From: Rhodospirillaceae bacterium
GTDB taxonomy: Bacteria; Pseudomonadota; Alphaproteobacteria; UBA9219
Assembly: GCA_003486725.1 (NCBI GenBank)
Contig: DNGD01000261.1
Coordinates: 1-5,656, forward strand
DNA length: 5,656 nt
Direction: 5' to 3'
Below, one piece after another: positions 1 to 4,576 of the stretch. The notes under the pieces were generated by a model that did no database searches, was not told the origin of the DNA, and saw only the letters and a program-made list of their open reading frames with translations. Numbering within the stretch: position 1 is the first letter of the stretch; every line of letters begins with the position of its first letter. The position numbers and the translations under genes are program-made.

Positions 1-2
1 AA

Positions 3-71
3 AAGACGGAACAAGGCTGGCTTGTCGAAAACGACAAAGGCGAGCAGTTTGTTTATGATGATGCCGATTAA
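3..71 (+). CDS. C-terminal end of an unrecognised protein (5' part outside the window)
   Basis: An open frame enters from the left edge and stops at TAA (69-71). It encodes 22 residues, roughly KTEQGWLVENDKGEQF followed by VYDDAD. The frame has no stop from the window edge onward. The peptide is hydrophilic and ends in an acidic tail, as a genuine C-terminus often does. The fragment is too short to assign to a family. It converges on the minus-strand 157-residue gene, leaving 21 bp between the two stop codons, which is normal for a gene end. The reading frame is seen directly; that it is a real gene is inference. Confidence 0.45.
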   Translation, partial: KTEQGWLVENDKGEQFVYDDAD

Positions 72-92
72 AAGTTCACGCCAGTAGAGTTT

Positions 93-566
93 TTACGCGA
101 ACATATCGTCGATCTTGCTTTGATCAAGCGTAGACGTATAGCCGTGGACGATGGCGGCACCGTCATCGATCATGCCTTGCAGTTCCATGGAATGAAGATT
201 GGCCATGTCTTTGAACTTGTCCATCTCGTTTACTTCCCATGTCTGGCGCAACTTGACGCGCGTTTCAACGATCAGCATGCTCATCTGCGTTGCGATTTTC
301 TCGAACTTTTCGCGCAGCTCCGGTGGCGCGACCTCATAACATTCGATCGCCAGCGGCGCGAAGCCTAGGCCGCTGTCCATAAAATGCTCGCGATAGGTTT
401 TGAAATCCCACTTGTCGATGTCGTCGAGGAGTTCGGGCATATCGCCCACCATGCCAAGCATCATCACCACTTCGTTGAAGTGGTTGAAATAATCGGTCGA
501 AAGAAGCGAACGGGGATCAATGTTCGTTCCGATGACGCGTTCCTGATATTCTTCGACAGTGGTCAT
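93..566 (-). CDS. Conserved-looking hypothetical protein, 157 aa, acidic, probably cytoplasmic
   Basis: I do not recognise a named family. The protein is acidic, rich in Met and predicted mostly helical. It has no signal peptide and no membrane segment. The N-terminal half carries a distinctive stretch around residues 24-46 (TDYFNHFNEVVMMLGM, then DMPELLDD). From memory it resembles unnamed alphaproteobacterial proteins, which I could not verify. Residues 80-135 look like one long helical segment. The last ten residues (LDQSKIDDMF, 147-156) resemble the short Q-x-x-I-D-x-(L/M)-F motif found at the ends of some motility and chemotaxis proteins; a functional link is speculation. The start is the ATG at 566-564 followed by MTTVEEY. 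No clear Shine-Dalgarno precedes it, and a small hairpin overlaps the leader. It is transcribed away from the A+T-rich intergenic region. Confidence 0.8.
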   Translation of the reverse strand: MTTVEEYQERVIGTNIDPRSLLSTDYFNHFNEVVMMLGMVGDMPELLDDIDKWDFKTYREHFMDSGLGFAPLAIECYEVAPPELREKFEKIATQMSMLIVETRVKLRQTWEVNEMDKFKDMANLHSMELQGMIDDGAAIVHGYTSTLDQSKIDDMFA

Positions 567-569
567 GGC

Positions 570-586
570 AGGCGCATTGTGCCTGT
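570..586 (-). promoter_or_regulatory. Small hairpin over the ribosome-binding region of the 157-aa gene
   Basis: The plus strand reads CAGGC-GCATTGT-GCCTG, a 5-bp G+C-rich stem with a 7-base loop. It ends 3 bp before the ATG at 566, where the ribosome-binding site should be, and no AGGA-like sequence is visible there. On the mRNA strand the hairpin could limit initiation or mark a weakly translated leader. The inverted repeat is seen directly; regulation is inference, because a repeat this short can occur by chance. Confidence 0.25.
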
Positions 587-759
587 GGCCAGCTAAGAAT
601 TGATTAAAAGCGGCATACTTTCGCGCTCAACGACCGCCAAGAATAGCCACAGGGGAATATTGCGTAAAGGCAAGTACCGAAGAAAGAATCAGCCCTCACC
701 GGCGCGCACCGCCCTTTATCCGGAAAAATACAATAAATAATAGTTAATGTTATCTACAG

Positions 760-805
760 TATAGCGAACTATATCCATAATACTATTATGCAATAGAATC
801 GTTGC
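760..805. repeat. Cluster of three adjacent short inverted repeats
   Basis: Three dyads follow one another. TATAG-CGAA-CTATA lies at 760-773 (5-bp arms, 4-base loop). CATAATA-C-TATTATG lies at 776-790 (perfect 7-bp arms around one central base). GCAA with TTGC lies at 790-793 and 802-805. The middle one has the form of a protein-binding operator rather than an RNA hairpin, because its loop is too small to fold. A+T-rich DNA produces such dyads by chance more often than average sequence. The symmetry is seen directly; the role is unknown. Confidence 0.35.
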
Positions 806-840
806 GCTAATCCGATCCAATATTATAAGCACCTGCGGAC

Positions 841-870
841 AAACGATAAAAACAAATATATTGTTCGTTT
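841..870. repeat. Imperfect inverted repeat with a bulge
   Basis: AAACGA (841-846) pairs with TCGTTT (865-870). Inside it ACAA (852-855) pairs with TTGT (861-864), leaving a 5-base bulge (847-851) and an ATATA loop. The dyad lies upstream of the NTF2-like gene. It lacks a trailing T run, so it is not an obvious terminator. It could be an operator or a chance dyad in A+T-rich DNA. Confidence 0.25.
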
Positions 871-902
871 CCAAGAAGTCTATTGCTGTTTTACATATAG
901 GA

Positions 903-922
903 ACACATCATTAATCATGTGT
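903..922. promoter_or_regulatory. Near-perfect 20-bp palindrome, candidate operator
   Basis: The site reads ACACAT-C-ATTAAT-C-ATGTGT. The outer 6-bp arms are exact complements and the central ATTAAT is itself palindromic. Only the symmetric C/C pair at 909 and 916 breaks the dyad, so 18 of 20 bases fit. The size and A+T-rich centre suit a dimeric helix-turn-helix regulator. It ends 4 bp before a weak promoter-like -35 box at 927 and 116 bp before the ATG at 1039. I do not recognise the consensus of any specific regulator. The symmetry is seen directly; operator function is inference. Confidence 0.4.
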
Positions 923-926
923 ATAC

Positions 927-956
927 TTGCCGAGGCCGATGAATGCTAAGTATCTG
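927..956 (+). promoter_or_regulatory. Weak sigma-70-like promoter candidate for the NTF2-like gene
   Basis: TTGCCG (927-932) and TATCTG (951-956) are separated by 18 bp. They loosely match the -35 and -10 boxes of housekeeping promoters. Transcription would begin near 963, giving a leader of about 75 nt before the ATG at 1039. The palindrome at 903-922 lies just upstream, as an activator or repressor site could. The match is weak and other placements in this A+T-rich stretch are possible. Confidence 0.2.
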
Positions 957-1038
957 AAAAACTTGTACGAAATTGCAACGACCCATGCTAAACCTTGTTC
1001 ACGAAGCGATTCCATTGCAGCAATATTTGAGGCACGTT

Positions 1039-1827
1039 ATGGCAACAGCTCCCAAAAAACAGATCAAGAGCGCAAAAGCCCTGCCCGTAAAAAAGGCCAT
1101 CAAACCGGCAAAGGCACCGCTGACTAAAAAACTGCCCCCACAGCCCCCTAAAAAGGCGACCGTGACGGTTACCAAGCCGCGCCCTTCCTTGATGTCCGGA
1201 CTGGCACCCAGTGCACCGAGCGCCGCACACCTTCCCGCTGGCCTGCAAACTGTCGTTGATAAAAGCGAGATTGGCGATGTGCTCTATCGTTTGGCGCGCG
1301 GGCTTGACCGCATTGATGAAACTTTGCTGCGCTCCATCTTCCATCACGAAGCCACCGTTGATCTGGGTCCCGGTGTGTTTCAAGGCACCTCGAACGATTA
1401 TATCCACTGGGGTTTGGGCGTTGTCGGACAAGTCCGCTCGTCGCATCATCTGATCGGCAACATCTTTCCAACCTTGGAAGGCGATGTCGCGCTGGTTGAA
1501 TCTTATTGCCATGCACATTTCCGCATGGATAAGCCCACGGGCCGCGAAGACGTGTTTATGGGCAGCCGTTTTCTGGATCGCTTCGAGCGTCGCCCCTCGG
1601 GCCCGGCAGGCGTGTGGAAAATTGTGCATCACAAACAGATTATCGACTGGGTACGTACCGAGTCCGTTGCGGATATTTTCTATCACCACAACCCCGACGC
1701 GCTGTGGAGCTATCGCACCAAGACCGATCCGTCCTATCAGATGGCGCAATTCCCAGGGAGCCAAGCGGGCAGCAAGCTGCCGTCTTTCCTTGGCCGCCGC
1801 TATGAAAGCAAGAGCGTGAAGTTTTAA
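1039..1827 (+). CDS. NTF2/SnoaL-like fold protein with a basic Lys/Ala/Pro-rich N-terminal tail, 262 aa
   Basis: Residues about 70-215 look like a SnoaL-like (SnoaL_4 type) domain of the NTF2 superfamily. This alpha+beta cone fold is used by small dehydratases, isomerases and ring-hydroxylating dioxygenase beta subunits. Visible hallmarks are VLYRLARGLDRID (81-93), HHEATVDLG (102-110), SSHHLIGNI (134-142), VESYCHAHF (153-161) and VWKIVHHKQIIDW (192-204). D90 or D93 with H136 or H137 sit roughly where LinA and scytalone-dehydratase relatives carry their Asp-His catalytic pair, so an active enzyme is plausible. The substrate is unknown. Residues 1-50 are very rich in Lys, Ala and Pro (KSAKALPVKKAIKPAKAP), like histone-H1-type tails, and are unlikely to belong to the enzyme fold. 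I chose the ATG at 1039 because GAGG (1029-1032) lies 6 nt upstream. The frame is open back to a TTG at 973 and an ATG at 985, but neither has such a site. It probably shares a transcript with the 90-aa gene 26 nt downstream. Confidence 0.8.
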   Translation: MATAPKKQIKSAKALPVKKAIKPAKAPLTKKLPPQPPKKATVTVTKPRPSLMSGLAPSAPSAAHLPAGLQTVVDKSEIGDVLYRLARGLDRIDETLLRSIFHHEATVDLGPGVFQGTSNDYIHWGLGVVGQVRSSHHLIGNIFPTLEGDVALVESYCHAHFRMDKPTGREDVFMGSRFLDRFERRPSGPAGVWKIVHHKQIIDWVRTESVADIFYHHNPDALWSYRTKTDPSYQMAQFPGSQAGSKLPSFLGRRYESKSVKF

Positions 1828-1853
1828 TAAGCAACCCTAAAAGGACAAGTAAA

Positions 1854-2126
1854 GTGACCACGATGAAAGCATTGTTAACTGAAAAAGAAGCCAGAGCCAT
1901 TATCAAAAAGCAAGGGGCGCACGTTCATTCAATCTTCCGCCAAACAGCGAAGGTGACGACGAGAGGAACCCCCGTAACGCTCACGATCCAATATGGAAAC
2001 GGGAACACCACCCATCTCACGGTGCAGACCAGCAAGAAAATGAGCCGCTCGATCAGCCCTTCGTTTCCCTATATTTCACAGGCCAAACTTTCTGCCGCAC
2101 TCCGCGCGTTGAAGCACGGGAAATAA
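1854..2126 (+). CDS. Unrecognised small basic protein, 90 aa
   Basis: I do not recognise a family. The protein is basic, rich in Lys, Ser and Thr, with no signal peptide or membrane segment. It appears to have an N-terminal helix (LLTEKEARAIIKKQG, 7-21). A beta-rich middle follows (KVTTRGTPVTLTIQYGN, then THLTVQTSKK), and then a short C-terminal helix (AKLSAALRALKHGK, 77-90). This alternating helix/strand pattern with basic ends would suit a small DNA- or RNA-binding or adaptor protein, but that is a guess. The start is the GTG at 1854, with AAGGA (1841-1845) 8 nt upstream. The in-frame ATG at 1863 lies too far from that site. It follows the NTF2-like gene by 26 nt in the same direction, so co-transcription is likely. 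Its stop lies 7 bp from the stop of the convergent solute-binding-protein gene. Confidence 0.7.
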   Translation: MTTMKALLTEKEARAIIKKQGAHVHSIFRQTAKVTTRGTPVTLTIQYGNGNTTHLTVQTSKKMSRSISPSFPYISQAKLSAALRALKHGK

Positions 2127-2133
2127 CAGACAC

Positions 2134-3948
2134 CTACTTCCCCCACCAACTCTCCAGAATGGGGCCATAGGTGGGCGTGGTGGCAGGGTGATCGAGCTTT
2201 GTCGCCCAATAAGCCACCTGATCCGCGCCCAGATGATAGAACGGCACGACGTAATGCCCCGCCATCAGCATTCGATCGAGGGCGCGCGTCGTGGCCACAA
2301 GCCCTTCGCGCGTGGTCGCTGCCGGAATTGCCGACGCTAATGCATCGATTACAGGATCGCAGATACCCGCATAATTACGGCTGCCGTTTTGTTTCGCCGC
2401 CGCGCAGCTCCAGAAAAACATTTGCTCGTTACCCGGCGAGAGCGAGTTAAACCAGCGCCCCGTCGTCACGTCGTAGTCAAAACCGTTAAGCCGCGCCTGA
2501 TACTGCGCGCTGTCCACCGTGCGCACCCGCGCCTCGATACCCAGACGTTTGAGCCCCCGCGCCCATTCCAGCGCGACTTTCTCTTCCATCGGATCACTGA
2601 GCATCACTTCAAAAGAAACAGGCTCCCCGCGCGGCGTCAGAAGTTTTTCTCCCTTCATGACATAGCCCGCATTTTTCAAAATCTCTGCCGCCTCAAGAAG
2701 CTGCACCCGTCGCGCTTCTTCTGACCCATCCGTTTCAGGGGGCGTCACGGATTTTGTGAAAAGTGTGGAAGGAACCTTATCACCAAAGTTTTTTAAGAGT
2801 TCTTTTTCCTTGCCTTCCGGCAGGCCGTGCGACGCCAGCTCCGAATTGGGGAAGAAACTGGTCGAGCGTTTATACAAACCTTGAAAAAGGGTGCGGTTGA
2901 TCCACCCGAAATCGAACGCCAGTGAGACCGCTTCACGCAAAGCGGGATCCTGAAACAACGGACGGCGCGTGTTGAGAATGAAACCGGAGAGCGCCTCGGT
3001 GCGCTGATGCGCAAAACGTCCGCGCGCGATGCGGCCATCATGGACGGCGGGATGATCGTAAGCCTTCGCCCATTTCTTGGGATCGGGCTCGCGCCGCAAA
3101 TCAAACGCGCCCGCCTTGAACGCCTGAAGCGCGATGCTGTCATCGCGGTAGAAATCAAGGCGCACCTCATCGAAATTATACATGCCCTTGATGGCCGGAA
3201 CGTCACGCCCCCAATAATCGGCATTGCGGGTCAACGTCACGCTGCGCCCCGCCTCCATCTTTGTAACGCGATAAGGTCCGCTGGCAATAGGCGGGCGCAA
3301 GGTCGTCTGATTGAAAATCTTGTCTTTCCATTCATGCACGGGGAGCACCGGCATCAAGCCCATAATCAGCGGCATTTCACGATCCCACGCGCCGTTTTCC
3401 TGACGCTTGAACGTGAACTTGACGCTGCGCTCATCCAGCTTTTCGGCGACGTCAACCTTTTTGTAATAGGTGCGGTGGTTGGGCCGCCCCTGATCGCGCA
3501 GCGTGTGAAAGGAGTACAAAACATCATCCGCCGTGACCGGCTTGCCGTCAGAGAAACGCGCCGCCGGATTTAAGTGGAAGATGATGGAGGAGCGATCCTC
3601 CGGCACCTCGATCGTCTGCGCAAGAAGCGCATAGAGCGTAAACGGTTCATCCCAGCTGCGCGCCATCAAGCTTTCATAAACGGAGGCCGAGGCAAACAAA
3701 CCAAACGCCGGCGCTTGTGGCACCGTGCCGCGCACGATAAACGGATTGAGACTATCAAAACTGCCGATCACGCCCAGCTTGATGGCACCGCCCTTTGGCG
3801 CGGCGGGGTTGACATAATCAAAATGCGTAAAGCCATCTTTGTGTTTGGGCGTGCCATGCATCGCGATGGAAGATTGTGGGGCGGCAAGAACGGGCGCGGC
3901 GAGCCCCGCCATCGCGATAAAACAAAAGGCCTGAGCGAGCCGCCGCAT
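2134..3948 (-). CDS. YejA-like extracellular solute-binding protein (SBP family 5, peptide/microcin C type)
   Basis: This is the periplasmic binding component of an ABC importer for oligopeptides; YejA-type proteins belong to the YejABEF peptide/microcin C system. With the ATG at 3948 it has 604 residues, the usual full length. The Sec signal peptide is MRRLAQAF plus a hydrophobic core, with likely cleavage after VLA (22/23). The YejA-type start of the mature protein is clear: AMHGTPKHKDGF then HFDYVNPAAPKGG (about 29-54). SBP-5 hallmarks follow: SFDSLNPF, SVYESLMARS, FHLNPAARFSDGKPVTADDV (about 124-143) and, further on, ASGPYRVTKMEAGRSV and NADYWGRDVP. The C-terminus is ILESWWGK. A GTG at 3954 is the alternative start and would overlap the preceding stop by 4 nt (GTGA). 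No good Shine-Dalgarno is visible, so translation is probably coupled to the upstream pilin-like gene. No permease or ATPase gene accompanies it here, so its partners must be encoded elsewhere. Confidence 0.92.
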   Translation of the reverse strand: MRRLAQAFCFIAMAGLAAPVLAAPQSSIAMHGTPKHKDGFTHFDYVNPAAPKGGAIKLGVIGSFDSLNPFIVRGTVPQAPAFGLFASASVYESLMARSWDEPFTLYALLAQTIEVPEDRSSIIFHLNPAARFSDGKPVTADDVLYSFHTLRDQGRPNHRTYYKKVDVAEKLDERSVKFTFKRQENGAWDREMPLIMGLMPVLPVHEWKDKIFNQTTLRPPIASGPYRVTKMEAGRSVTLTRNADYWGRDVPAIKGMYNFDEVRLDFYRDDSIALQAFKAGAFDLRREPDPKKWAKAYDHPAVHDGRIARGRFAHQRTEALSGFILNTRRPLFQDPALREAVSLAFDFGWINRTLFQGLYKRSTSFFPNSELASHGLPEGKEKELLKNFGDKVPSTLFTKSVTPPETDGSEEARRVQLLEAAEILKNAGYVMKGEKLLTPRGEPVSFEVMLSDPMEEKVALEWARGLKRLGIEARVRTVDSAQYQARLNGFDYDVTTGRWFNSLSPGNEQMFFWSCAAAKQNGSRNYAGICDPVIDALASAIPAATTREGLVATTRALDRMLMAGHYVVPFYHLGADQVAYWATKLDHPATTPTYGPILESWWGK

Positions 3949-3950
3949 GG

Positions 3951-4565
3951 TCACGGCACGGTGCAGTGGGTGTCCACGACCCCTGTGGGACGCGTGATGA
4001 AGATGACGATTTTTTGCGTGTTGCTGGTATCGTCATAGGCCAGTTCTTGCGAAGTAAATTTTAAGGCGGCACGTTTCAGCCCATCGACAATGGCGGCGCT
4101 GGCGTTGCCGTTCGTGGGTGCCGTCCAGATGCAGCGCCCTCCAGAGAGCCCCGCATTGATATACATCCATTCGCCGAACCCGTCCGTGGCGGGAGGATAA
4201 GTATCCGGACGCAAGCCCGTCCACAGGCTGCGTTGATCCGTTCCATCCAAAGGATCGTTGGGGCAGGTCAGCGCCGACACAAGCGTTCCATCCGTCTGAT
4301 CCGAACAGGGATAGGGATCCTGATTGCAATCACCGGTAGCATACGTTTTTGAGTTGATCAGATACTGCACCTGACATTCCGTTATTTTCGAGCGGATCAA
4401 GTTGATCTGTCCCAAAATATCCGTCGTCACGCGATCCGCAACGCCCGCGCTGCCCAGACTGCCACCCGATCCGGACGCAAAAACAGACGCCAGAATGCCG
4501 AGAATGGCCAAAACAAAAAGGATCGGGCCGATGGCGATGCCAGCGGAAGGGTGTAGTCGCTTCAT
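3951..4565 (-). CDS. Pilin-like exported protein with one N-terminal hydrophobic helix and six cysteines, 204 aa
   Basis: I recognise an architecture, not a family. A short basic N-terminus (MKRLHPSAG) is followed by one hydrophobic helix (IAIGPILFVLAILGILASVF, 10-29) and a polar C-terminal domain. This is the layout of type IV pilins and type II secretion pseudopilins, with a possible prepilin-peptidase cut after G9. However, the canonical Phe at +1 and Glu at +5 are missing (+1 is Ile, +5 is Pro), so processing is uncertain and it may simply be a membrane-anchored protein. After a Gly/Ser-rich hinge (31-41), an amphipathic segment (TTDILGQINLIRSKITEC) resembles the second half of a pilin helix. 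Six cysteines (64, 80, 87, 101, 145, 201) suggest disulfides outside the cytoplasm. The start ATG at 4565 has AAGGAAG at 4570-4576, overlapping the upstream stop. The stop TGA at 3951-3953 abuts the binding-protein start. Confidence 0.75.
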   Translation of the reverse strand: MKRLHPSAGIAIGPILFVLAILGILASVFASGSGGSLGSAGVADRVTTDILGQINLIRSKITECQVQYLINSKTYATGDCNQDPYPCSDQTDGTLVSALTCPNDPLDGTDQRSLWTGLRPDTYPPATDGFGEWMYINAGLSGGRCIWTAPTNGNASAAIVDGLKRAALKFTSQELAYDDTSNTQKIVIFITRPTGVVDTHCTVP

Positions 4566-4569
4566 GCCA

Positions 4570-4576
4570 CTTCCTT
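4570..4576 (-). promoter_or_regulatory. Shine-Dalgarno of the pilin-like gene, overlapping the upstream stop codon
   Basis: The mRNA reads TAAGGAAGTGGC before the ATG. The TAA is the stop of the beta-barrel gene and AAGGAAG is the ribosome-binding site. The overlap fixes the ATG at 4565 as the start and ties the two genes into one transcript. Confidence 0.75.

Larger units (their letters stand above)
567..1038. other. Gene-free intergenic region with an A+T-rich core
   Basis: This stretch of about 470 bp separates the divergent 157-aa gene and the NTF2-like gene. The core at 721-920 is about 30% G+C by hand count (61 of 200), well below the flanking genes. I see only tiny open frames, none with a ribosome-binding site. 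It holds several short dyads: 760-773, 776-790, 790-805, 841-870 and 903-922. It must carry the promoter of the NTF2-like gene and probably that of the 157-aa gene. No tRNA or recognised riboswitch is visible. A small RNA is possible but unsupported. Confidence 0.7.

Noticed and set aside
716..778. A 20-residue minus-strand frame in the A+T-rich region
   Set aside because: It is hydrophobic and aromatic, which would suit a small membrane peptide or toxin, but it has no Shine-Dalgarno and such short frames are expected by chance.
917..949. A 10-codon plus-strand leader-peptide-like frame (MCILAEADEC)
   Set aside because: There is no run of regulatory codons, no attenuator hairpin after it and no properly spaced ribosome-binding site.
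973..1038. Upstream extension of the NTF2-like gene to a TTG at 973 or an ATG at 985
   Set aside because: No ribosome-binding site precedes either, while the ATG at 1039 has GAGG at 6 nt. The extra residues do not resemble the rest of the tail.
927..1127. A 66-residue plus-strand frame overlapping the start of the NTF2-like gene
   Set aside because: It would need a TTG start or an ATG at 939 only 3 nt from GAGG. More than a third of it overlaps the better-supported gene in another frame, where its Lys/Arg-rich end is just the shadow of the basic tail.
988..1764. A long minus-strand frame opposite the NTF2-like gene
   Set aside because: Its product has no recognisable domain. The plus-strand frame shows the SnoaL-like pattern and a proper start, so this is an antisense shadow.
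2127..2185. A bidirectional terminator between the convergent genes (CACCTA/TAGGTG, CCCACC/GGTGGG pairs)
   Set aside because: The arms are 22-31 bp apart, lie inside the end of the binding-protein gene and are not followed by a T run in either direction.
3007..3573. A 188-residue plus-strand frame inside the binding-protein gene
   Set aside because: It lies wholly opposite a full-length, clearly recognisable YejA-like gene and shows no domain or ribosome-binding site.
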